From assembly GCA_049700435.1 (NCBI GenBank), contig JBNAVK010000046.1:1-9277 (forward strand): 9,277 nucleotides of DNA, read 5' to 3'. This document shows, in pieces, positions 1-5,915 of this stretch. The notes below the pieces were generated by a model that made no database searches, was not told the DNA's origin, and was given only the letters and a program-made list of their open reading frames with translations. The stretch is from JAVZLH01 sp049700435 (GTDB lineage Archaea > Thermoproteota > Bathyarchaeia > Bathyarchaeales > Bathycorpusculaceae). The position numbers were made by a program, and so were the translations under genes. Position 1 is the first letter of the stretch, and the number at the start of each line of letters is the position of its first letter.

Positions 1-851
1 TTCCAGCCTAGGCTTTTCAGTTTTTCTATCGACAATAACATTAAGGGCACATCTCCAGGCCAGCCTATTTTTCCTCCAGTAAACTCGTATTCTACATTTT
101 CTAAACCCAGTAGAGAGGCAACTAGGCGACCGATTTTTTTTGCAGTTATGGTTTCCTCTGAACCCACGTTAAAAACGCTGTATTTTTCAGTTTTTCTGGC
201 AACCAATAAAGTTGCGTCTACAGCATCACTCACGTGGAGATAAGATTTCTTTTGGCTTCCGTCTCCGAGAATTTCCAGCCTTTTTGGATTTTTCTTTAGT
301 TTGTGATAAAAGTCGTAGATTATGCCATGAGTCAGTCTTGGACCAATAATGTTAGCATATCTCAGCACTGTTGCCTTTAGACCGTAAAGGTGAGAATAAG
401 TTGACAAGTAAAATTCAGAAACAGCTTTAGCAGCGCCGTAATTGCTTACGGGGGCGATAGGCGCTTCTTCGGGCGTTGGAATCTTCGCGTTGCCATAAAC
501 AACTGAGGAAGAAGCAAAAACAATGTGCTTAACATCGTCTAGTCTGCAGGCTTCCAGAACATTAAGGGTTCCAAACGCGTCTATGCTAAAGTTTTCTAGG
601 GGTTCACTGGTGCTCCTTCTCACATCTGGGTCAGCGGCGAAATGGTAGACTATGTCAATATCTTTACATGCTCTTTTTATGCTTTCTAGTTTTCTTACGT
701 CTCCCCTAATTAGCTTACAATTTACGCCGCTTAAAAATTCTTTTTTGCCAGAAGAGAAATTGTCAAACACTATCACATCATTTTTCTTTGCCAACGCATC
801 CGCCAAGTGGCTTCCAATGAAACCGGCGCCACCAGTTATTAAGACCCTCAC
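1..851 (-). CDS. NAD-dependent sugar-nucleotide epimerase/dehydratase (extended SDR, GalE-like), 3' end cut off
   Basis: This gene encodes about 283 visible residues of an extended short-chain dehydrogenase of the UDP-glucose 4-epimerase type; the C-terminal end lies outside the window. Visible motifs are the Rossmann loop GGAGFIG (residues 7-13), an acidic D30 at the end of strand 2 that favours NAD over NADP, HFAADPDVR (70-78), the SSSVVYG stretch (114-120) supplying the catalytic Ser, and YGAAK (138-142) with the catalytic Tyr and Lys. The family is usually about 300-330 residues, so perhaps 20-40 are missing. I chose the GTG at 849-851 because the Rossmann strand begins directly after it and an AGGAG site lies 9 nt upstream. 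It follows the amylase stop by 2 nt, so the two are almost certainly co-transcribed and translationally coupled. The likely substrate is a UDP-hexose. GDP- or dTDP-sugar relatives share these motifs, so exact specificity is unknown. Confidence 0.9.
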   Translation of the reverse strand, partial: MRVLITGGAGFIGSHLADALAKKNDVIVFDNFSSGKKEFLSGVNCKLIRGDVRKLESIKRACKDIDIVYHFAADPDVRRSTSEPLENFSIDAFGTLNVLEACRLDDVKHIVFASSSVVYGNAKIPTPEEAPIAPVSNYGAAKAVSEFYLSTYSHLYGLKATVLRYANIIGPRLTHGIIYDFYHKLKKNPKRLEILGDGSQKKSYLHVSDAVDATLLVARKTEKYSVFNVGSEETITAKKIGRLVASLLGLENVEYEFTGGKIGWPGDVPLMLLSIEKLKSLGW

Positions 852-853
852 CG

Positions 854-2368
854 CTATTGTCTCCTAATTCTCTCAACAACAATTTTAACTAAAGATTTTC
901 TAAGCAGCTCTCCCTTCGTCTCTGACAATTTCAGTTTCCTTAACTGCTCCGCCAGAACCTTGTCGTGAAGCGACTTCTCAGCCCAGTTTTCGAAGTCTCC
1001 GCGGTTGTTGTGGAACTCTAAAGATTTTGCGTCAACTCTCTTAATAGCCTTCAAGAACCCTTTTAGACTCCAAGCCATTATACCAGTGAAATTTTCTTCC
1101 CCCACACCAATATAAAATAGGAAGGGTTCATTAGCCGCTATAACCTCTTTCCTCACTCTACTTTCAAAGTCTAGGATGGCTGCCTGTGCCGTCACGAAAG
1201 CGTCTGTTGGCGTGCTAAAGGGGCTGAAGTAGGAGTGAACCTCGCCAGGCGCTCCTCCTGCAGTGAACATGTAGTAGAGATGGTCGCTTGTTTGGAAGCA
1301 TCTCCATAAACGCAAAAGTTCCTTGTCGCCTGCCTCTTTCACGAGGGGTTCAAGTCTCCTCACACTTGTGTAGTAGGCCCACTGCATGGTGTTTCCAAGC
1401 CAACAGCTCGCGTCTCTTTCTAAATCAGCCCATGAAACCGTTCCTCCAAGTTCTGGCACGTCAATCTCGCCGGCTACATCGTGTTTTTCCACAACTTCGG
1501 AAGGCGTTGCCAAACGCAGATGCCACCATTTCAAAATCTCATGTGGCAAGTGCTTCAGGAACTCATGTATTCCAGTTTCAGGCCAGTGGTGCTCTCCAAA
1601 AGTTTCGTAGTCTGGGAAAATGTTGATACATTTCCCTGGAGTTGCTGCCAGCCAGCTTGCGTACTTGTCCGCGGTTAGGGGCCACTCGCTCCACCATCTG
1701 GCGGAAAACCTGAAACCAATGTCATCTGTCAGCTTGTAATTCCGCAGTAAAATCTTAATCTTCTTGCAACCTTTAGGCCTGTAAAGGTAGTTAGGTGATT
1801 TCTCATGGAGGATTCTTTCTACGCCTTCTGTGAAAATTCCTGTGAATCCCAGTTCTTCTGCGGTTCTTGCAATGGTATTGTTGTAGAGCAGTTCTGTGTT
1901 TTCGAAGACTTTTGGGCTTTGGTTGAGTAGGTCTTTTATTGTTTGTCTGTGCATTTTCACTTGTTCAATAAATTCTGTTTTTTCTGGGTAAAGGCTAGCC
2001 AGCGAGTGATAATAGGTTTGTCCAAGAAACTCGACGCAGCCAGTTTCTGCAAGTTGCTTAAAGGATTCTAGAAGGTCTTTGTTGAACATCTCGCATTGCT
2101 CTAGGAAAACTCCGGATAGGCTGAATGAAACCTTAACCTGCTTCTTTTCGCTTTTATATTTATCTATTAAATCGAGTAGTATCTGGTTGGATGGGAAATA
2201 GCATTTTCTACAAGCCCTTTCAAAAACCTCTTTGTTCACTTCATGGTCGAAATAGTAATTAAAAAGTTCCCCCTTCTTTACTCGTCTAAAAGCTTTGTTT
2301 TCCCAAAAGAAGTTTCGCCTCAACCTATGGGGTTGATGAACCTCAAATACCAGCACTATGTCCGTCAA
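854..2368 (-). CDS. Glycoside hydrolase family 57 alpha-amylase, probably intracellular
   Basis: The protein is a GH57 retaining glucanase resembling the Methanocaldococcus-type alpha-amylase; it would hydrolyse alpha-1,4-glucan such as glycogen. With the TTG at 2366-2368 as start it has 504 residues. Visible GH57 regions are HQPH (11-14), GQTYYHSL (116-123), NTELLYNN (157-164) with the expected nucleophile E159, PDYETFGEH (252-260) with the expected acid/base D253, and SWADLERDASCWLGN (312-326). There is no signal peptide or membrane segment, which suggests cytoplasmic action on stored glucan. The open frame extends to a TTG at 2449, but those 27 extra residues precede the usual family N-terminus and contain TATA-like DNA, while the TTG at 2368 has an AGGGA site 7 nt upstream. 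The gene is divergent from the glycogen synthase transcript and followed at once by the epimerase. Exact substrate (amylase versus glucanotransferase or branching enzyme) is not proven, but DYETFGEH favours amylase. Confidence 0.9.
   Translation of the reverse strand: MTDIVLVFEVHQPHRLRRNFFWENKAFRRVKKGELFNYYFDHEVNKEVFERACRKCYFPSNQILLDLIDKYKSEKKQVKVSFSLSGVFLEQCEMFNKDLLESFKQLAETGCVEFLGQTYYHSLASLYPEKTEFIEQVKMHRQTIKDLLNQSPKVFENTELLYNNTIARTAEELGFTGIFTEGVERILHEKSPNYLYRPKGCKKIKILLRNYKLTDDIGFRFSARWWSEWPLTADKYASWLAATPGKCINIFPDYETFGEHHWPETGIHEFLKHLPHEILKWWHLRLATPSEVVEKHDVAGEIDVPELGGTVSWADLERDASCWLGNTMQWAYYTSVRRLEPLVKEAGDKELLRLWRCFQTSDHLYYMFTAGGAPGEVHSYFSPFSTPTDAFVTAQAAILDFESRVRKEVIAANEPFLFYIGVGEENFTGIMAWSLKGFLKAIKRVDAKSLEFHNNRGDFENWAEKSLHDKVLAEQLRKLKLSETKGELLRKSLVKIVVERIRRQ
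861..865 (-). promoter_or_regulatory. Ribosome binding site of the epimerase, inside the amylase 3' end
   Basis: AGGAG on the minus strand lies 9 nt before the GTG start at 851 and inside the last codons of the amylase gene. It supports the GTG as the start and suggests translational coupling between the two genes. Confidence 0.6.
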
Positions 2369-2375
2369 TGTGACT

Positions 2376-2380
2376 TCCCT
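2376..2380 (-). promoter_or_regulatory. Ribosome binding site supporting the internal TTG start of the amylase
   Basis: AGGGA on the minus strand ends 7 nt before the TTG at 2368. It is a moderate match to the archaeal Shine-Dalgarno sequence and helps decide for this start over the upstream TTG at 2449. Confidence 0.45.
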
Positions 2381-2416
2381 TTTTACTTTATCAGTTATTT
2401 CTTTATTATATGTATG

Positions 2417-2426
2417 TTTTATAAAA
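2417..2426 (-). promoter_or_regulatory. TATA-like box for the amylase-epimerase transcript
   Basis: TTTTATAAAA on the minus strand lies about 50 nt before the preferred start at 2368. With the usual archaeal spacing, transcription would begin near 2396 and give a leader of about 28 nt. A second AT-rich candidate (TATATAAT, about 2406-2413) lies just downstream. The box falls within the longer version of the open frame, which argues against the upstream start. The assignment is by eye. Confidence 0.45.
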
Positions 2427-2454
2427 CAGACTGCTTTTGGTGTCCGCAAAAGCT

Positions 2455-2487
2455 TAGGTTAGATTCTGATTTTGAATTCATAACCTA
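2455..2487. promoter_or_regulatory. Inverted repeat in the divergent glycogen promoter region, candidate operator
   Basis: TAGGTTA (2455-2461) and its exact reverse complement TAACCTA (2481-2487) are separated by 19 nt, with a smaller nested ATTC/GAAT pair (2463-2466 and 2474-2477). The right arm overlaps the presumed BRE/TATA of the plus-strand gene, and the left arm lies about 30 nt upstream of the minus-strand TATA box. A regulator bound here could affect both transcripts. A 7-bp dyad in AT-rich DNA can arise by chance. Confidence 0.35.
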
Positions 2488-2492
2488 TTTAT
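2486..2492 (+). promoter_or_regulatory. TATA-like box for the nuclease-fold/glycogen synthase transcript
   Basis: TATTTAT, preceded by AACC as a possible BRE, lies about 46 nt before the GTG start at 2535. The expected transcription start would be near 2514, leaving a short leader that holds the GGTG site. The call rests on spacing and composition only. Confidence 0.35.
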
Positions 2493-2523
2493 CAACATAA
2501 TGGCAACTCCTATTACAACGAAT

Positions 2524-2527
2524 GGTG
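2524..2527 (+). promoter_or_regulatory. Ribosome binding site for the GTG start at 2535
   Basis: GGTG lies 7 nt before the GTG codon and matches the CACC of the archaeal 16S 3' end. It supports the non-ATG start. Confidence 0.55.
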
Positions 2528-2534
2528 AAAGCAC

Positions 2535-3260
2535 GTGTCAATAGAAAAAATTAGGGTTGAAAATCGCCAAGAACTGGAGCAGATGATTACACGCGATATA
2601 AACTTGGTTGAAAAAGGATTGACAGTGATTTGCAGCAACGTCCCGATAAACGAAAAGGCAACACTAGACATTTTATGCCACGACAGCAATGGACAACTTG
2701 TCATAGTACAATTAAGCGTCGACGAAGATGACATAATGCTTCTCCATGGAATACAAAGCATGGACTACGTTGACAAATTCAAATCCTTCCTAAAAGCCAC
2801 GTACAGCAAATACAAAATCGATGACAAAGAAAAACCAAGACTAATCCTAATAGCACCAAGCTTCTCAAGCGCCATGCGCCAAGCAGTTGAAAGCATGAAA
2901 GGCATGCGCATAGACCTATACGAATGGGAGTACCTAAAACTCGGAGACCATAAGGGTCTCCGCCTCCAACCCATTTTTACATCGTCTTCGCCAGAGAAAC
3001 CCAAGGAAAAAGAAGAGAAAGCGCCAGAGAAAAAACATGAAGCAAAACCAGCAAAGAAAAAAGAGACGCCGCCACCAAAACCCGAACCAGAACAACCAAA
3101 ACCTCCGGTAGAACCACCGCCGAAACAGGAAATCCCGAAAGAACCTCCAAAAGTTCCGCCACCACCGCCACCGCAGCCAGCAGAGAAGCCCAAAGAAGTT
3201 AAGGAAGTTCCAAAACCAGAGAAGGAAGAACCTCCCAAGAGAAAGCTCAAGCTTTTCTAA
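2535..3260 (+). CDS. Protein with degenerate NucS/DUF91-like PD-(D/E)XK domain and proline-rich C-terminal tail
   Basis: The protein has 241 residues and no function I can name. Residues 1-136 look like the nuclease fold of the NucS/DUF91 group: a helix near 11-27, TLDILCHDSNGQLVIVQLS (43-61) where the group has the D...ExK active site, a helix containing GIQSMDYV (72-79), then RLILIAPSFS (102-111) and IDLYEWEYLKL (126-136). The Asp is kept (D45), but the positions expected for Glu and Lys are Q59 and S61, so nuclease activity is probably lost. Residues 152-241 form a disordered tail, about one third proline and rich in Lys and Glu, including a run of six prolines, and ending in the basic-hydrophobic peptide KRKLKLF. 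There is no signal peptide or membrane segment. It starts at a GTG with a GGTG site and lies 43 nt before the glycogen synthase gene with no clear promoter between them, so the two are probably co-transcribed. The fold assignment is by pattern, not by search. Confidence 0.8.
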   Translation: MSIEKIRVENRQELEQMITRDINLVEKGLTVICSNVPINEKATLDILCHDSNGQLVIVQLSVDEDDIMLLHGIQSMDYVDKFKSFLKATYSKYKIDDKEKPRLILIAPSFSSAMRQAVESMKGMRIDLYEWEYLKLGDHKGLRLQPIFTSSSPEKPKEKEEKAPEKKHEAKPAKKKETPPPKPEPEQPKPPVEPPPKQEIPKEPPKVPPPPPPQPAEKPKEVKEVPKPEKEEPPKRKLKLF

Positions 3261-3303
3261 CCTCCCAAACTTTTTGCACGGTCAAACTTTTGGATGTGTT
3301 TAA

Positions 3304-4602
3304 TTGAGAATAGGTTTTTTTGTTTGGGAATATCCGCCAGCACTTGTAGGCGGCTTAGGCACGTATGCAGAGTACATAACCCGTGAATTTGTATCCATGG
3401 GCAACGACGTGACAGTTTTCACGCTTAATCCCGGGAACCTGAAAACTAGAGAGGTTATTAAAGGCGTCGAGGTCCATAGACCGCTGATTGCGGATGCAAG
3501 CAATGTTTTCCCTATGTTTGTGATTGACGACCTTAAAAAATGGGGCACTAACATCCGCCTCTTCAACGACATATTCATCTACAACATTTTGAGCGCAACA
3601 AAATTCGTGAACAGCATGTTAAAAAAGGAAGGGTGCAACTACGATGTTGTTTGTGTGCATGATTGGCTAAGCAGCATAGCTGGCATAATAATAAAAAACG
3701 AGGCAAACGTCCCTGTTGTTTTCCACGTTCACAGTACGGAATGGGGAAGAAGCGGAGGCAGCGGGTCAGAAGTTGTTTCGCACCTGGAATGGGCGACGGC
3801 TCAAAAAGTGGACAAAATAATAACTGTGAGCCACTCGATGCAAGAAGACTTGATAAGGCATGGATGGCCAAAGTCAAAGATAAGCGTTGTATGGAATGGG
3901 GTAGACCCACAGCGCTATAACCCTAAAAACTGCAAGCCCGAAGAGGTAGAGGCGATACGAAACAAATATGGTGTAAAACCAGACGAAAAAATGCTCCTCT
4001 TCCTTGGGAGACTAACTTGGGTTAAAGGAGTCACAAATCTAGTTCAAGCCATGCCAATAATCTTAGAGGAGCATCCCAAAACAAAACTTGTAATATTGGG
4101 CAAGGGCGAGCAGCAAAACGACATAATCGAAACCGCAAATAGACTAGGAATAAGCAACAAAATAGCATGTAGATTCGAGTTCGTGCCAGAAAAAGAACGC
4201 ATCCTCCACTATGCTGCAGCAGATGTCTGCATTTTTCCATCCACCTATGAACCATTCGGTATAGTAAGCCTAGAAGCAATGGCTATGGCGAAACCAATAG
4301 TTGTAGGCGCCCAAGGAGTTGTAGGTTTCAAAGAACAAGTGGTGCCCTTTGGGCCCGACCAAAACGGGGTACATGTTAATGGGGGAAACCCCGCCGATAT
4401 TGCATGGGGAATAAAGGAGGTTCTATGCGATTTTAACAGAGCCAAAAAGTGGGGAGAAAACGGCAGAAAACGGGTGCTTCAGTACTTTACATGGCGGAAG
4501 GTTGCGGAACAAACTCTGCAAATATACGAGGCGCTGCTTTGTCAATCGGTGCATGAAGAGAGCAAAGTTGTTGATTTACTGGAAAAGATAACTCACACAT
4601 AA
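3304..4602 (+). CDS. glgA: Glycogen synthase-type GT-B glycosyltransferase (GT5/GT4)
   Basis: This 432-residue protein would transfer glucose from ADP- or UDP-glucose to the non-reducing end of an alpha-1,4-glucan. It has the two-domain GT-B plan: an N-terminal acceptor domain with the glycine-rich loop VGGLGT (15-20) and VHDW (118-121), then a C-terminal donor domain with GRLTWVKG (235-242), whose Arg and Lys normally hold the donor phosphates, and the EPFGIVSLE box (316-324), the E-x7-E signature. The length matches the roughly 440-residue archaeal glycogen synthases (Pyrococcus type) rather than the longer bacterial ones. The start is the TTG at 3304, immediately before the first strand (RIGFFVWEYPP); its ribosome binding site is weak (GGATG). 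It sits divergent from an amylase, fitting a glycogen locus. Another GT4 hexosyltransferase remains possible. The gene ends 14 nt from the convergent PGK gene. Confidence 0.87.
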   Translation: MRIGFFVWEYPPALVGGLGTYAEYITREFVSMGNDVTVFTLNPGNLKTREVIKGVEVHRPLIADASNVFPMFVIDDLKKWGTNIRLFNDIFIYNILSATKFVNSMLKKEGCNYDVVCVHDWLSSIAGIIIKNEANVPVVFHVHSTEWGRSGGSGSEVVSHLEWATAQKVDKIITVSHSMQEDLIRHGWPKSKISVVWNGVDPQRYNPKNCKPEEVEAIRNKYGVKPDEKMLLFLGRLTWVKGVTNLVQAMPIILEEHPKTKLVILGKGEQQNDIIETANRLGISNKIACRFEFVPEKERILHYAAADVCIFPSTYEPFGIVSLEAMAMAKPIVVGAQGVVGFKEQVVPFGPDQNGVHVNGGNPADIAWGIKEVLCDFNRAKKWGENGRKRVLQYFTWRKVAEQTLQIYEALLCQSVHEESKVVDLLEKITHT

Positions 4603-4605
4603 AAA
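4601..4605 (-). terminator. Short T-run after PGK, possible archaeal terminator
   Basis: On the minus strand five T residues follow the PGK stop by about 11 nt. Archaeal termination often occurs at short T-runs without a hairpin, so this is compatible but weak. It overlaps the end of the convergent glycogen synthase gene. Confidence 0.25.
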
Positions 4606-4616
4606 TAGGGGGAAGG

Positions 4617-5846
4617 TTAGGGTTTACGCGCCGCTGCTTTCTCTAGGGCTATAACGCCAGGCAACTTCTTGCCCATTAGGAACTCTATCAGCGCCCCACC
4701 AGCGGTGCTTACGTAGGAAATTTTGTCTGAAAGCCCAAACTCTTGTAGGGCAGCTATTGTGTGTCCTCCGCCAGCAAGCGAGAAAGCTTTTGATTTTGCA
4801 ATTTCCTCAAAGATTCTCTTTGTTCCGAAGGCAAACTCTTTTCGCTCGTAAACTCCCATGGGTCCGCTAACCACAATGGACTTGGCGCTTCTAATCAGTT
4901 TAGAGTATTCTTCCACAGTTTTTGGCCCGATGTCAAAAGTGGGATGGTCAACTGGCAAATCAGCGACTGAAACTTCTTTTCGTTTTCCGTTTACTTCGGC
5001 GGCTAAATCCTTTGGAGTTTTAATTTTATCCGTGTATTTCTGCATTAATTCTTTTATGCCTGGCAACAAGCCCATAAGATCTTTTTCTTTTAGGAAGTTC
5101 ATGTTTGGTTTGCCCAAGTCTATGCCCTTGGCTGCAAGGAAGACTTGGCCAACAACTCCGCCGGTTAGTACGTAGTCTGCTATTTTGTTGTCTAAAACGT
5201 ATTTGGAGATTTCAAGTGAATCGTCTGCTTTGGCTCCTCCGAGGACATAGACACACGGCTTTTCTGGATTCTCTAAAACTTTGCTTAGGGACTTTAGTTC
5301 TCTTTCCATTATGCGTCCCGCAACGCTTGGTAAAACTGCTGTGAAGCCAACCATGGAAACGTGTGCTCTGTGGGCCGCGGCGAATGCGTCGTTAACAAAT
5401 AGGTCGGCTAAAGGTGCGAGCGTTTTCACAAACTCTGTTTTTGCGTGGTCTTCCGGGGTTCCTTCCTTTGTTTCTCCAGCGAAGTTTCTGACATTGTCTA
5501 GAACGAGAATTTCTCCGCTTTTAAGCTCCTTTATCGCCTTTTGAGCTTTTTCGCCAAACACGTCGTCAACGTATTTGACTGGTTTTCCCAAGACTTTGCC
5601 TAGGATTTCGGCGTGTTGCTTTAGCGGTATGAAGTCTGGGTCTCCTTTTCTGCCTTGGTGCGCTAAAACTACTACTCTTGCGCTCTTTTCCGCTAATTCT
5701 TTGATTGTTGTTTCGCCGTGAGCTCGAATTCTCGTGTCGTCTAAAACCTTTTTTGTTTCTGGGTCTACGGGCGAGTTGAAATCAACCCTTACAAGCACAA
5801 CTTTATCCTTAACTTTTACATCATCAAGGGTCAAATATTTTGCCAT
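4617..5846 (-). CDS. pgk: Phosphoglycerate kinase, archaeal type
   Basis: The enzyme interconverts 1,3-bisphosphoglycerate plus ADP with 3-phosphoglycerate plus ATP in glycolysis and gluconeogenesis. The 409-residue protein is complete. The N-terminal substrate domain shows VDFNSP (21-26), DDTRIRAH (36-43), HQGRKGD (63-69) and AAHRAH (157-162), which together supply the substrate-binding Arg and His residues. The C-terminal nucleotide domain shows GGAKADDS (203-210), GPMGVYE (328-334), GGGHTIAAL (359-367) and AGGALIEFLMGKKLPGV (382-398). HQGRKG in place of the usual bacterial HLGRP, and GGGHT in place of GGGDS/T, mark it as the archaeal branch. The start is the ATG at 5844-5846, preceded by a purine-rich GGGAAGGGGAG tract. 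The gene follows GAPDH by 69 nt and could be co-transcribed, although that gap contains its own TATA-like box. It converges with the glycogen synthase gene. Confidence 0.97.
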   Translation of the reverse strand: MAKYLTLDDVKVKDKVVLVRVDFNSPVDPETKKVLDDTRIRAHGETTIKELAEKSARVVVLAHQGRKGDPDFIPLKQHAEILGKVLGKPVKYVDDVFGEKAQKAIKELKSGEILVLDNVRNFAGETKEGTPEDHAKTEFVKTLAPLADLFVNDAFAAAHRAHVSMVGFTAVLPSVAGRIMERELKSLSKVLENPEKPCVYVLGGAKADDSLEISKYVLDNKIADYVLTGGVVGQVFLAAKGIDLGKPNMNFLKEKDLMGLLPGIKELMQKYTDKIKTPKDLAAEVNGKRKEVSVADLPVDHPTFDIGPKTVEEYSKLIRSAKSIVVSGPMGVYERKEFAFGTKRIFEEIAKSKAFSLAGGGHTIAALQEFGLSDKISYVSTAGGALIEFLMGKKLPGVIALEKAAARKP

Positions 5847-5868
5847 TCTCTCCCCTTCCCTTTTAGAA

Positions 5869-5879
5869 CAGAAAAATAA
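5869..5879 (-). terminator. T-rich tract between GAPDH and PGK
   Basis: CTTATTTTTCT on the minus strand lies about 40 nt after the GAPDH stop. It could end part of the GAPDH transcript, or simply be leader sequence of the PGK mRNA. No hairpin is evident. Confidence 0.2.
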
Positions 5880-5900
5880 GAGAGGGAAGTGTTTTTAAGT

Positions 5901-5907
5901 TTTATAT
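5901..5907 (-). promoter_or_regulatory. TATA-like box upstream of PGK
   Basis: ATATAAA on the minus strand, in an AT-rich setting, lies about 58 nt before the PGK ATG. It would place the start of transcription near 5879 with a leader of about 33 nt. PGK may therefore be transcribed separately from, or in addition to, read-through from GAPDH. Confidence 0.4.
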
Positions 5908-5915
5908 TTTGTTGG

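Noticed and set aside
652..867. Plus-strand open frame over the epimerase start
   Set aside because: It lies antisense to the epimerase, which has full SDR motifs, and shows no domain of its own.
1288..1678. Overlapping plus-strand open frames inside the amylase gene
   Set aside because: They are antisense shadows of a well-supported GH57 coding frame and have no coherent protein features.
3050..3190. Repetitive CCA/CCG/AAA-rich DNA as a tandem repeat or CRISPR-like array
   Set aside because: There is no regular repeat unit or spacer pattern. The bias comes from Pro, Lys and Glu codons in the tail.
2765..3250. Glycine-rich open frame of 161 codons on the minus strand
   Set aside because: It is the complement of the proline-rich gene: CCN proline codons read backwards give glycine. 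It has no ribosome binding site or recognisable domain.
3575..3920. Open frames on both strands inside the glycogen synthase gene
   Set aside because: They are out-of-frame shadows; the GT-B motifs run continuously through the real frame.
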